The notes: a model not told the origin generated them from the letters alone. Counted from the stretch's first letter, positions 9,143 through 17,401 are shown. The stretch: 37,922 nucleotides of DNA from Flavobacteriaceae bacterium (GCA_016649745.1 JAENXD010000003.1:1-37922); one strand, 5' to 3'. Numbers and translations: made by a program.

Positions 9143-9312
9143 ATATTTTGGGCCTGCCCGCCTTTTTGGTGGGCGTTCCCCTTTGGGTCGGGCTTTACGT
9201 TGCAATCCGTCATCGCGAGCGGAGCGTGGCAATCTGTTGAATATATTGCCTGCCGGCCGCAGGCGGGCTTCACAAACTCTCAATGCCGGGATTTTCACTT
9301 CAATCCCTAACG
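9143..9312. repeat. Composite G+C-rich interspersed repeat island
   Basis: A G+C-rich block stands out sharply from its A+T-rich surroundings. Its left edge (ATTTTGGGC ... GTTCCCC ... GGGTCGGGCTTT) and right edge (CAATCCCTAACG) match the element at 37395-37492, which begins ATTTTGGGCGTTCCCC and ends CAATCCTTAAC. Inside are hairpins: GCCCGCC/GGTGGGC around TTTTT (9156-9174), and CCTGC/GCAGG around CGGCC (9249-9263). There is also a segment CGTCATCGCGAGCGGAGCG resembling another repeat type widespread in Bacteroidetes (from memory). Frames through it are not genes. The minus-strand edge contributes the TAG stop of the adjacent phosphoesterase gene. Confidence 0.75.
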
Positions 9313-9801
9313 CTTTTCGAGTTCTATAATTTCCAAATTTGTGATGTTGTCTTCATGAATTTCAAACCGAAGCATTGTTCTAACGGTGTGAAATCCGTAT
9401 TTTCCTGCAGCACCCGGATTCATATGAAGTATGTTTAGTTTTTTATCAAACATCACTTTTAAAATATGGGAATGACCGCTAATAAATAATTTTGGCCTAT
9501 TTATAGCTAAATCTTTCTTAACTCTCGGATTATAATTGTTCGGATAACCACCAATGTGAGTCATCCAAACCGAAACTTTTTCAATGGTAAATTTATGGTC
9601 TAACGGGAATTCAGCTCTCATTAAAGAATCATCTATGTTTCCATAAACAGCCCGTAATGGCTTTAGCTTTTTTAAGGCATCAATCACTTCAAAAGAACCA
9701 ATATCACCAACGTGCCACACTTCATCAACCTGCTTTGCAAACTTCAAAATTTGGTCATCAATATAACTGTGGGTGTCAGAGAGCAATAAAATTTTTTTCA
9801 T
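9307..9801 (-). CDS. YfcE/MJ0936-type metallophosphoesterase
   Basis: 164 residues, the normal length for this compact family. Metal-binding motifs in order: LLSDTHSY (D8, H10), WHVGDIGS (GD near residue 33), YGNIDD (GN, residues about 54-57), H in VWMTHIGG (about 82) and SGHSHIL (GHxH near 108-111). These give a dinuclear metal site for phosphodiester hydrolysis; the natural substrate is not known. The gene is divergent from truA with only about 67 bp between their starts. Its stop codon (plus-strand CTA at 9307-9309) lies on the edge of the repeat island, so the last codons may have been shaped by the repeat. Confidence 0.88.
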   Translation of the reverse strand: MKKILLLSDTHSYIDDQILKFAKQVDEVWHVGDIGSFEVIDALKKLKPLRAVYGNIDDSLMRAEFPLDHKFTIEKVSVWMTHIGGYPNNYNPRVKKDLAINRPKLFISGHSHILKVMFDKKLNILHMNPGAAGKYGFHTVRTMLRFEIHEDNITNLEIIELEKR

Positions 9802-9835
9802 TTGGTTGTGAAATTAGTAACTCACAAATATGGCG

Positions 9836-9843
9836 TATATTTG
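9836..9843 (+). promoter_or_regulatory. truA: Predicted -7 element for truA
   Basis: TATATTTG matches TAnnTTTG fully. It lies 25 bp before the TTG chosen as truA start and downstream of the alternative ATG at 9830, which would therefore not be in the transcript. Confidence 0.6.
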
Positions 9844-9868
9844 CATCGGCACAAAAATAACATTTCAA

Positions 9869-10624
9869 TTGAGATATTTTATCAAATTAGCATATAAAGG
9901 AACCAACTACCATGGATGGCAAGTGCAGCCCAACGCGATAACGGTTCAGGAATTATTGACCAAATCATTTTCAACGGTTCTTCGGAATCCGGTTGAAATT
10001 GTTGGCGCGGGAAGAACTGACGCTGGCGTTCATGCCGAAGAATTTTTTGCGCATGTTGACATTGAAAATGAATTTAATGTAAAAGAAATTATTTATAAAA
10101 TAAATGCTTTGTTGCCAAATGACATCGTTGTTTACGATATTTTTAAAACCACTGAAAATGCCCACGCACGTTTTGATGCCACCAGCAGAAGTTATGAATA
10201 CCGTCTTTTTTTAGGAAAAAATCCGTTTTTAACTGAAACTGCCTGGCAATTTATTAGCACAAAACTTTTTGTTGAAAAAATGAATGAAGCTGCCAAAATT
10301 TTAGAAAAATATACTAATTTTAAGTGTTTTTCACGATCGAATACCAACGTAAGAACGTATAATTGTAATATTATGCTTGCTGAATGGAAACAAACGAATC
10401 AACTGCTGGTGTTTCATATTACTGCCGATCGATTTTTAAGAAATATGGTGCGGGCAATTGTGGGGACTTTAATAGAAATAGGAAAGGGGAAAATGACGTT
10501 AGAAGAGTTTAAAAGAATCATTGAAAGTGAAAATAGAAGCAATGCCGGAGCTTCAGCACCATCTGAAGGATTATTTTTAACACAAGTAACCTATCCAAAA
10601 ACAATTTTCAACAATGAGCAATAA
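9869..10624 (+). CDS. truA: tRNA pseudouridine(38-40) synthase TruA, TTG start
   Basis: 251 residues from a TTG start reading (M)RYFIKLAYKGTNYHGWQ, the standard opening of flavobacterial TruA. The open frame extends to an ATG at 9830, but the 13 extra residues (MAYICIGTKITFQ) are not family-like and the ATG lies upstream of the predicted -7 box. The catalytic Asp is in GAGRTDAGVHAEEF. Further family blocks are FDATSRSYEYRLF and FHITADRFLRNMVRAIVGT. TruA converts uridines 38-40 of the tRNA anticodon arm to pseudouridine. Its end overlaps the ABC exporter start by 11 bp, so the two are translationally coupled. Confidence 0.92.
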   Translation: MRYFIKLAYKGTNYHGWQVQPNAITVQELLTKSFSTVLRNPVEIVGAGRTDAGVHAEEFFAHVDIENEFNVKEIIYKINALLPNDIVVYDIFKTTENAHARFDATSRSYEYRLFLGKNPFLTETAWQFISTKLFVEKMNEAAKILEKYTNFKCFSRSNTNVRTYNCNIMLAEWKQTNQLLVFHITADRFLRNMVRAIVGTLIEIGKGKMTLEEFKRIIESENRSNAGASAPSEGLFLTQVTYPKTIFNNEQ

Positions 10625-12377
10625 AGTTACAGGGAAAGCTTTTGACGCAAAAATATTTTATCGCTTATTGAGCTTTTCAAAAAAATACCGATGGCAGTTT
10701 TTTATAGGCACTTTTTCGGCGATATTATTGTCGTTGGCTTCAGTTGCCAAACCTATTTTATTGCAGCAAATAGTTAATATTTATTTCAAAAATAAGGATA
10801 AAGAAGGCATTTTATACTACTCATTGTTAATGGTCGTATTTTTAATTGCTGAAGTTTTATTGCAGTTTGTTTTTATTTACAAAGTAAATTGGCTGGGGCA
10901 ACATATTATTAAAGACATCAGAGTTCAATTAAATAATCACATGTTGCAATTTAAAATGTCATATTTCGACAATTCTTCTGTTGGAAGATTAGTGACCCGT
11001 TTGGTTTCTGACACAGAAACTATCGCGCAATTTTTCGGACAGGGATTGTTTATGATCATCAGTGATTTGTTAAAAATGTTTGTGGTTGCCATTGTGATGC
11101 TATGGATGAATTGGAGAATGGCATTAATTGCTTTTATTGTGCTTCCCGTTTTAATTTATGCCACAAAAATATTTCAAATTGCCATAAAATCAGCTTATCA
11201 GGAGGTGAGAATTCAAGTCGCAAATTTAAATGGATTTGTTCAAGAGCGTGTTACCGGAATGAAAATTGTGCAGCTATTCAACCATGAAAATGAGGAATAT
11301 GACAAATTTGTTAAAATTAACGATTTGCATAAAAAAGCAAATATAAGAACGGTTTGGTACTATTCTATTTTCTTTCCAATAGCTGAAATTTTATCATCAA
11401 TATCGGTGGGATTGCTAGTTTGGTACGGAGGTTTGGATATTGTGAACTCTGGAACTACAGAAATTGGGCAAATCATCGCATTTATTATGATGGCTCAAAT
11501 GTTGTTTAGGCCGTTGAATCAAATTGCCGATAAATTTAATACGCTGCAAATGGGAATGGTGGCTGGCGACAGGGTTTTTGAAGTATTGGACACAAAAGAT
11601 CAAATTGTTGAGTCCGGGAAAATGGAAGCAAAAAATTTTAAAGGCAATATTTCTTTTAGGAATGTTTATTTTAGTTATAATGAAGGAGAAGAAGTTTTAA
11701 AAGGAATTTTTTTTGATGTAAAAGCGGGAGAAACGGTTGCGATTGTAGGAGCAACCGGAGCAGGAAAATCAACCATCATCAATTTGATCAATCGTTTTTA
11801 TGAAATTGATAAAGGCGAAATTTGTATTGACAATCAAAATATTTTGCAATACACGTTGCCTTCTTTAAGAAATCAAATCGCCGTTGTTTTACAAGATGTT
11901 TTTTTATTTACCGATTCCATTTTCAACAATATTGTTTTAAGTGATGATTCAATTACTTTAGAACAGGTGATTGATGCTGCGAAAGAAATAGGAATTCATG
12001 AGTTTATTATGAGTTTGCCAAATAATTATCATTATAATGTACGAGAACGTGGAGGAATGTTGTCGACCGGGCAACGACAATTAATTGCTTTTTTGCGTGC
12101 GTATGTGAGTAAACCGAATATATTAATATTGGATGAAGCTACTTCATCCATAGATTCCTATTCAGAAAAATTGATTCAAGAGGCAACAGATAAAATTACA
12201 AGGCACCAAACATCAATAATTATTGCGCACAGGTTAACCACCGTTAAAAAAGCCAACAGAATTATTGTAATGGATAAAGGTAAAATTATGGAACAAGGTT
12301 CTCATTTAGAATTGCTTGAGAAAAACGGGTATTATAAAACACTTTATGATATGCAATTTGCGAGTGAAGTAGCGTAG
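10614..12377 (+). CDS. ABC exporter, fused permease and ATPase (MsbA/LmrA-like)
   Basis: 587 residues. The N-terminal transmembrane domain (about 25-320, six helices) is followed by a nucleotide-binding domain: Walker A GATGAGKST (about 377-385), Q-loop AVVLQDVFLF, signature LSTGQRQL (Thr in place of the usual Gly), Walker B ILILDEATSSID, and H-loop IIAHRLTT. Half-size exporters of this type form homo- or heterodimers and move lipids, peptides or drugs outward; the substrate cannot be read here. Pairing with truA is common in Flavobacteriaceae. The start ATG lies inside the truA end. LSTGQ is often seen in Bacteroidetes exporters, so it is not evidence of loss of activity. Confidence 0.93.
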   Translation: MSNKVTGKAFDAKIFYRLLSFSKKYRWQFFIGTFSAILLSLASVAKPILLQQIVNIYFKNKDKEGILYYSLLMVVFLIAEVLLQFVFIYKVNWLGQHIIKDIRVQLNNHMLQFKMSYFDNSSVGRLVTRLVSDTETIAQFFGQGLFMIISDLLKMFVVAIVMLWMNWRMALIAFIVLPVLIYATKIFQIAIKSAYQEVRIQVANLNGFVQERVTGMKIVQLFNHENEEYDKFVKINDLHKKANIRTVWYYSIFFPIAEILSSISVGLLVWYGGLDIVNSGTTEIGQIIAFIMMAQMLFRPLNQIADKFNTLQMGMVAGDRVFEVLDTKDQIVESGKMEAKNFKGNISFRNVYFSYNEGEEVLKGIFFDVKAGETVAIVGATGAGKSTIINLINRFYEIDKGEICIDNQNILQYTLPSLRNQIAVVLQDVFLFTDSIFNNIVLSDDSITLEQVIDAAKEIGIHEFIMSLPNNYHYNVRERGGMLSTGQRQLIAFLRAYVSKPNILILDEATSSIDSYSEKLIQEATDKITRHQTSIIIAHRLTTVKKANRIIVMDKGKIMEQGSHLELLEKNGYYKTLYDMQFASEVA

Positions 12378-12543
12378 TTGCTGTTTAACTGTTTAATTGT
12401 GTAATCGTTTAACTGTAAACGTTGACTGTTTAATTGTGTAATTGTTAAAGTTTGAAAGTTTGAAAGTTGCTCATTTCCATTAACTTTTGTCTCTATTCTC
12501 TTTTCTTTAATCGACTAACTGGCTAATTGCCTAATTGGAGGGA
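12378..12543. repeat. Spacer of degenerate direct repeats between converging genes
   Basis: Two near-identical 22-bp copies (core TTTAATTGTGTAATYGTT) at 12388-12409 and 12425-12446, followed by AGTTTGAAAGTTTGAAAG at 12449-12466 and CTAACTGGCTAATTGCCTAATTG at the right end. No terminator hairpin or gene is seen. Similar phrase-like spacers occur at 17177-17200 and 23797-23880. Confidence 0.6.
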
Positions 12544-13317
12544 TTAATTAAGATCATATCTAATCTGTTCAATGAGTTCTTGGGTATTATTGTACAGCAC
12601 AAACTCCCCATCTTTTATATAAGAAATTTTTCCTGTTTCTTCGGAAACAATCAAACAAAGTGCATCGGTTTTTTCTGTAATTCCTACAGCAGCTCTATGG
12701 CGTAAACCAAATCGTGCAGGTAAATTTTTTGCGGAAAGCGGTAACACAATTCTTGTGGCAATAATAAAATTATCCTTAATAATTACGGCACCGTCGTGCA
12801 GGGGACTGTTTTTGTAGAAAATACTTTCCAATATCGGCTGATTTACTTCTGCATTCATTTTATCGCCGGTGTATTTTACAAAATCTAAATTATGTGTTCT
12901 TTCCAAAACCAATAAAGCACCTGTTTTTGATGCCGACATCGTTTCACAGGCTTTAACAATGGTTTCTACATCCATCGTAATATATATTTCACTTTTTAAA
13001 AAGCTGATTTGTTTTAAGAAATTTCGTCGGTTCGTAAAATTTGTTGAGCCCAGCATCAATAAAAATTTCCGTACTTCAGGCTGAAAAACAATAAGTATGG
13101 CAATCGCTCCCAAACTTATGAGTGTGCCCAACAATCCGCTAAGCATTTCCATTTGAAGCGCCTGCGTTATTTTCCAAATAATAACAACAAGTCCAATGCC
13201 AATAAAAATATTTATGGCAACACTTCCTTTTAAAAGTTTGTACACATAGTAAAGAAGCGTAGCAACTAAAACGATATCTAAAATATCAAGAAAATCAAAG
13301 TTTAAGAAATCGAGCAT
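12544..13317 (-). CDS. cdaA: Diadenylate cyclase CdaA (c-di-AMP synthase)
   Basis: 257 residues from the ATG reading MLDFLNFDFLDILDIVLVAT; an upstream in-frame ATG at 13362 would add 15 residues (MNNTKSFPIFTKTNL) not typical of the family. Three N-terminal membrane helices (about 10-30, 33-52, 57-78 from the chosen start) precede the DAC domain. The catalytic motifs are DGAVII (in NSPLHDGAVIIKDN) and RHRAAVG (in FGLRHRAAVGITE). The enzyme joins two ATP into c-di-AMP, a messenger for osmolyte and cell-wall homeostasis. Length and helix count fit membrane CdaA/DacA. It is the last gene of the minus-strand LOG-folP-lipoprotein-cdaA run. Confidence 0.93.
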   Translation of the reverse strand: MLDFLNFDFLDILDIVLVATLLYYVYKLLKGSVAINIFIGIGLVVIIWKITQALQMEMLSGLLGTLISLGAIAILIVFQPEVRKFLLMLGSTNFTNRRNFLKQISFLKSEIYITMDVETIVKACETMSASKTGALLVLERTHNLDFVKYTGDKMNAEVNQPILESIFYKNSPLHDGAVIIKDNFIIATRIVLPLSAKNLPARFGLRHRAAVGITEKTDALCLIVSEETGKISYIKDGEFVLYNNTQELIEQIRYDLN

Positions 13318-13369
13318 TAAATTTGTTTTTGTAAAAATAGGAAAAGATTTGGTATTATTCATTAATTAG

Positions 13370-14074
13370 TCAATAGCAAAAATGCACTTTTTCTTCATCA
13401 AAAATAAATTCTAATTTATTTATTTTAATAACTTCATTACACAAATTATTAAGTGTCGTTTTAAAATACATATAATTTTGGTAGGAAATGTTTTTAGTAA
13501 AGTTTAAATGCAGCATTATTTGTTTGCCTTCAGCAGAAAATTCAATAAATTTATTAAGAGCTTGTTTTAATTCGCGTTTTTCAACAGGTGAATCATCAAT
13601 CCAATTTTTTGTATTTGTAAATAAGAGGCTTATATTATTATAATTGGAATAATTGGCAATGTGATCCTTTATATATGGTTTGGATAAAAAAGAGTCTGTT
13701 TTGAAAATTACGCCATCAAACTCTAAAAATGACAGTTTTTTTGAAATAGTGTCTGAATAACTAAAATAATCGTGCATTCCTTTTTCCGAATGCATAGAAT
13801 TTGCATGTTTATCCTGTAGCTTAATAATTGAAGGGATTATTGCTTTTAAAGGCAAACGTTTATCAATATTATAAATCCAATGTGTGGTACTTATGGTATT
13901 TTTTCTATTAACAATGGCAATTGTGTCTTTATTTTCAATTTCAAAGAAAAGCCAAACCTGCGAATGGTTGTGTAATTCCTGAATTCCTTTTTCTGCTAAA
14001 ACCGGGAGTTTTACTTCTTTTTTTGTGCAACTAAAAATTAAAATTAAGATAAGTAATAGCAGTAACTTTTTCAT
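13370..14074 (-). CDS. Putative lipoprotein of unknown function
   Basis: 234 residues with a textbook lipoprotein signal (MKKLLLLLILILIFSC, Cys16 as the predicted lipidated residue) followed by TKKE. The mature part has no repeats or obvious catalytic motif. It contains IENKDTIAIVNRKNTISTTHWIY-like beta stretches and an alternating helix/strand pattern late in the protein (LKQALNKFIEFSAEGKQIML), but I do not recognise a family. It sits 3 bp from folP and 7-52 bp from cdaA depending on the cdaA start, so it is cotranscribed. Lipoproteins at this place are conserved in related genomes (from memory); a link to c-di-AMP or folate is not implied by the sequence. Confidence 0.7.
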   Translation of the reverse strand: MKKLLLLLILILIFSCTKKEVKLPVLAEKGIQELHNHSQVWLFFEIENKDTIAIVNRKNTISTTHWIYNIDKRLPLKAIIPSIIKLQDKHANSMHSEKGMHDYFSYSDTISKKLSFLEFDGVIFKTDSFLSKPYIKDHIANYSNYNNISLLFTNTKNWIDDSPVEKRELKQALNKFIEFSAEGKQIMLHLNFTKNISYQNYMYFKTTLNNLCNEVIKINKLEFIFDEEKVHFCY

Positions 14075-14077
14075 TGA

Positions 14078-14905
14078 TTAGCGATTTAACAATTCAACAA
14101 TTTTTATGGCTTCAATCGCTTCTTTTACGTCATGAACCCGCAGTATGGATGCTCCGTTTAAAAGTGCGACAGTATTTGCTGCGGTTGTTGCATTCAGGGC
14201 ATATTCTGCTGTGATATTTAAAGGTTTGTAAAGCATTCCTTTTCTTGACAAGCCAACAATCATTGGTACTTCCAGGTTTTTAAACAGTTTTAAATCTTTT
14301 AATAGCTGATAATTATGGCTTATGGTTTTTCCAAACCCAAAACCCACATCAGTAATAATATCATTTACGCCAAGTTTGTGTAATTCGGTAATTTTTTTTG
14401 AAAAGTAGTAAAGCACATCGCTTACAACATCATTATAAATTGGTGCTTTTTGCATGTTTTGAGGTATGCCCTGCATATGCATAATAATATAAGGTACCTG
14501 AAGTTTGGCAATTACAGGAAACATATTTATATCCATTTCACCGGCTGAAATATCGTTAATTATGCTGGCTCCGTTATGAATACTTTGATTGGCAACGTTA
14601 CTTCTAAAAGTATCAACAGAAATTAAAACGGAAGAAAATTCGCTTGTCAAAAGCTTAATTACGGGTAAAATTCTGTTTAATTCCTCTTCTTCTGAAATGT
14701 GTTTTGCACCCGGACGGGAAGAATATGCGCCAACATCAATAAATGTGGCTCCTCCACTGAGCATTTTTTCAACCTGATTAATTATCAAAGTTTGGTTGTT
14801 GTATTTTCCGCCGTCAAAAAATGAGTCGGGCGTAATATTTAAAATCCCCATAACCTTTGGGGTAGAAAAGTCAATCAAAGTTCCGTTGCAATTAATGCTC
14901 TTCAT
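14078..14905 (-). CDS. folP: Dihydropteroate synthase
   Basis: 275 residues, typical length. Family motifs in order: VMGILNITPDSFFDGGKY (pterin-site loop 1), GATFIDVGAYSSRPGA (loop 2, with the SSRPG element), VLISVDTFRSNVA, INDISAG, IIMHMQG, ITDVGFGFGKT, VGLSRKGML and the late RVHDVKEAIEAIKI. It condenses p-aminobenzoate with dihydropterin pyrophosphate in folate synthesis and is the sulfonamide target. The ATG overlaps the upstream LOG stop as TAATG, indicating translational coupling. The order LOG-folP-lipoprotein-cdaA is continuous on the minus strand. Confidence 0.96.
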   Translation of the reverse strand: MKSINCNGTLIDFSTPKVMGILNITPDSFFDGGKYNNQTLIINQVEKMLSGGATFIDVGAYSSRPGAKHISEEEELNRILPVIKLLTSEFSSVLISVDTFRSNVANQSIHNGASIINDISAGEMDINMFPVIAKLQVPYIIMHMQGIPQNMQKAPIYNDVVSDVLYYFSKKITELHKLGVNDIITDVGFGFGKTISHNYQLLKDLKLFKNLEVPMIVGLSRKGMLYKPLNITAEYALNATTAANTVALLNGASILRVHDVKEAIEAIKIVELLNR

Positions 14906-15486
14906 TATTTTACGACTTTATTAATTATTTTTGTCATTTCAGGAACTTTGTAATTAAACATTTGAGAGATTAAATCTTCTACAGATTCACTGATGATAAG
15001 CATTTCTTTGCTAGATTGTTTCAGATAACCTTCCGTTACCATAACATCGAGCTGCAGAATTAAGTGATTGAAGAAACCGTTGATATTTAAAATCCCTACT
15101 GGTTTAGTTTCAATACCAAGTTGCCCTAAAGTTAAGGCTTCAAAAATCTCATCTAAAGTCCCAAAACCTCCCGGTAAAGCAATATAACCATCAACCAATT
15201 TGCTTATTTTTACTTTGCGTTTGCTCATTGTTTTGGTGACGATCATTTCGGTAATATTGGTATGTGCAACTTCTTCGTGACGCAACAATCCCGGAATAAC
15301 GCCAATTACTTCTCCTTTTTTTTCAATCATAGTGTCGGCTAAAATCCCCATCATTCCAATTTTTCCGCCTCCGTAAACAAGACCGATATTATATTCAATA
15401 AAATAATTTCCGAGTTTAATGGCTTCATTTCTGTAAACCTCATTAAATCCGATACTTGAACCACAAAAAACCGCTATTTTTTTCAT
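14905..15486 (-). CDS. LOG-family nucleoside 5'-monophosphate phosphoribohydrolase
   Basis: 193 residues. Family hallmarks are the Rossmann-like start (IAVFCGSSIGFNEVY), GGGKIGMMG, and the catalytic PGGFGTLDEIFE motif, with Arg/Lys residues in TKTMSKRKVKI before it. LOG proteins release free bases from nucleoside monophosphates (in plants, active cytokinin); bacterial members are often housekeeping genes misnamed lysine decarboxylase. First gene of the minus-strand folP-cdaA run, divergent from the DUF1599 gene with a 152-bp shared promoter region. Substrate not certain. Confidence 0.9.
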   Translation of the reverse strand: MKKIAVFCGSSIGFNEVYRNEAIKLGNYFIEYNIGLVYGGGKIGMMGILADTMIEKKGEVIGVIPGLLRHEEVAHTNITEMIVTKTMSKRKVKISKLVDGYIALPGGFGTLDEIFEALTLGQLGIETKPVGILNINGFFNHLILQLDVMVTEGYLKQSSKEMLIISESVEDLISQMFNYKVPEMTKIINKVVK

Positions 15487-15600
15487 CTAAATTTTAATTG
15501 TGACCTATTAATGTATGCTTTATTTATATGAGCAGGCAAAGGTCTTGGGTTATAAATGTCCGTTATGGACGTTCATTGGTAAAAATTGATTTTTATTCTT

Positions 15601-15608
15601 TAAATTTG
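15601..15608 (+). promoter_or_regulatory. Predicted -7 element for the DUF1599-DoxX operon
   Basis: TAAATTTG, a full TAnnTTTG match, with a possible TTG -33 box at 15576-15578 (22-bp spacer) and a leader of about 25 nt to the ATG at 15639. Confidence 0.5.
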
Positions 15609-15638
15609 TCTGAAATTTACGGAAATAATTAAAGGTAT

Positions 15639-16178
15639 ATGCAACAAACTTCAAAACAATATGATGCGGTCATTGAAAAATGCCGTTCATTATATATTAA
15701 TAAGTTGAAAGATTATGGAAGTGCTTGGCGCATATTGCGATTACCTTCTTTAACTGATCAAATTTTTATTAAAGCGCAGCGCATTCGTCAACTTCAGGAA
15801 AATATAACACGAAAAGTGGATGAAGGAGAAGTTTCTGAGTTTATGGGCATTGTCAATTATTCGGTAATGGCTTTAATTCAGCTGGAAAAAGGCGTAGCGG
15901 AACAACCAGATTTATCCGCTGAAGAAGCCATACAATTATATGATAAACATGTTGCAATTACCAAAAAATTAATGGAAGACAAAAACCATGATTATGGCGA
16001 GGCGTGGCGCGATATGCGTGTAAGTTCTCTTACCGATTTAATTCTGCAAAAACTCTTGCGCGTTAAACAAATTGAAGACAATAAAGGAAAAACCATGGTT
16101 TCTGAAGGGATTGACGCCAATTATCAAGACATGATCAATTATGCCGTTTTTGCTTTAATTCACCTTAAAGAATCTTAA
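15639..16178 (+). CDS. DUF1599 family protein (two tandem copies of the domain)
   Basis: 179 residues made of two similar halves. The first, about 8-80, reads YDAVIEKCRSLYINKLKDYG, SAWRILRLPSLTDQI, KAQRIRQLQE; the second, about 100-178, reads YDKHVAITKKLMEDKNHDYG, EAWRDMRVSSLTDLI, KLLRVKQIEDN. Each ends with a helix of type NYSVMALIQL / NYAVFALIHL. DUF1599 has also been called a nucleotide-modification-associated domain (from memory), but in Flavobacteriaceae this gene is a chromosomal housekeeping neighbour of the DoxX gene, as here (4-bp gap). Function unknown; an all-helical fold is likely. The internal duplication is clear by eye. Confidence 0.88.
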   Translation: MQQTSKQYDAVIEKCRSLYINKLKDYGSAWRILRLPSLTDQIFIKAQRIRQLQENITRKVDEGEVSEFMGIVNYSVMALIQLEKGVAEQPDLSAEEAIQLYDKHVAITKKLMEDKNHDYGEAWRDMRVSSLTDLILQKLLRVKQIEDNKGKTMVSEGIDANYQDMINYAVFALIHLKES

Positions 16179-16182
16179 TCAT

Positions 16183-17148
16183 ATGAAATTTCTGACCTTA
16201 ATTTTTAGACTCATCGTTTCTTTTACCTTTATCTTTTCAGGCTTTGTAAAATTGGTGGATCCTTTGGGGTCTTCCTATAAATTTCAGGAATATTTTAGTG
16301 CGGATGTCTTAAATCTTGAATTTTTAATCCCTTATGCTTTGCCTTTTTCCATTTTCTTAATTATGGCAGAATTGATGCTGGGTGTGATGTTATTGTTGGG
16401 TTATTTGCCAAAGTTCACGGTGTGGAGTTTGTTTTTTATGATACTTATATTCTTGTTTTTAACTTGGTATTCCGCATATTTTGATAAAGTGCTCGATTGC
16501 GGTTGTTTTGGAGACGCAGTCAAATTGTCGCCTTGGGAAACATTTTATAAAAACGTGGCCTTGTTATTTTTTATTTTATTATTGCTTTTTACAACAAAAT
16601 ATATTCGTCCGTTGATACATCTTACTTTTGTAAAATGGACAACCTTTTTATCTTTTATCGCTTTTCTTTATATTTCCTATTACGTATTGGTGCACTTGCC
16701 AATCATTGATTTTAGACCTTATGCCATTGGTAAAAATATTCCTGATGGAATGAAAGCTATAGGTGCCGAATTACCACCGATTCACGATTTTTATTTAGAG
16801 AGCAGTGAGGGACTAAATGTAACGGATGAGGTGTTGAAAGAAGATAAAATGATGCTTATCATTGCTCATAATATAGATAATAGCGACAGGCAAGGGTTTT
16901 CAAAAATAAAGAATGTAACCGACAAAGCTTTAAAATTTGGTTATAAAGTTTATTTATTATCTGCTTCTTTAGAAGATGATTTTATCGACATTAAAGACGA
17001 ATTTGATTTGAACTTCGATATGTTGTTTTGCGACGAAACCACTTTAAAAACAATCATTAGGGCTAATCCAGGAATTGTGATGCTTAATAAAGGTATAGTA
17101 ACCGGTAAATGGAATTGGGTTGATGCTGAAGAGGTGTTTGACAAATAA
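16183..17148 (+). CDS. DoxX/MauE-like membrane protein with thioredoxin-like C-terminal region (BT_3928 type)
   Basis: 321 residues. Four to five helices in the first about 190 residues: FRLIVSFTFIFSGFVKLVDP is the DoxX-type opening, and LDCGCFGDAVKLSPWETF is a conserved Cys pair next to a helix as in MauE-like proteins. The C-terminal, non-membrane part (about 190-321: MMLIIAHNID, GYKVYLLSAS, FDMLFCDETTLKTIIRANPG) looks like a thioredoxin-fold domain without a CxxC. A redox role at the membrane is an inference. In many relatives tpiA follows this gene; here it does not, and the next genes are the ammonium transport operons. A hairpin terminator follows 54 bp after the stop. Confidence 0.82.
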   Translation: MKFLTLIFRLIVSFTFIFSGFVKLVDPLGSSYKFQEYFSADVLNLEFLIPYALPFSIFLIMAELMLGVMLLLGYLPKFTVWSLFFMILIFLFLTWYSAYFDKVLDCGCFGDAVKLSPWETFYKNVALLFFILLLLFTTKYIRPLIHLTFVKWTTFLSFIAFLYISYYVLVHLPIIDFRPYAIGKNIPDGMKAIGAELPPIHDFYLESSEGLNVTDEVLKEDKMMLIIAHNIDNSDRQGFSKIKNVTDKALKFGYKVYLLSASLEDDFIDIKDEFDLNFDMLFCDETTLKTIIRANPGIVMLNKGIVTGKWNWVDAEEVFDK

Positions 17149-17202
17149 GAACTAAAATTAAAGTAATAGCGAATAGCTTCCAACTTTTAACTTTCAAATT
17201 AT

Positions 17203-17248
17203 AAAAAACAACTAAAGACTTTTTTTGAGTTTTTAAGTTGTTTTTTTT
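17203..17248 (+). terminator. Rho-independent terminator after the DoxX gene
   Basis: Arms AAAAAACAACT (17203-17213) and AGTTGTTTTTT (17236-17246) with a partly paired interior, then T to 17248. Confidence 0.75.
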
Positions 17249-17346
17249 AGTTTATATTCTTCAAAGAGTATTTAAGGGTAATTTTTTTTGACTCTTTTTG
17301 CTTGAAATTACCTCCCTTTTTATTTTAAAAATTATTATTAGCGAAG

Positions 17347-17372
17347 TTACCCCCTAAAATTTTGGGGCGTAA
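17347..17372. promoter_or_regulatory. Operator-like palindrome A upstream of glnK1
   Basis: Near-perfect 26-bp palindrome with outer TTAC/GTAA, CCCC/GGGG arms and an AAAATTTT centre. Centre 17359.5, about 52 bp from site B. Confidence 0.65.
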
Positions 17373-17401
17373 TGCCATATTTTCTTCATTTAAAAACATT
17401 G

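Noticed and set aside
9081-9329. Plus-strand open frames across the repeat island
   Set aside because: They begin in a terminator and read G+C-rich hairpin repeats.
12061-12090. ABC signature LSTGQ as evidence of a dead ATPase
   Set aside because: Walker A, Walker B and H-loop are intact, and the Thr variant is common in Bacteroidetes exporters.
15558-15570. Small inverted repeat GTCC/GGAC between the LOG and DUF1599 genes
   Set aside because: Only 4-bp arms; too weak to call an operator.
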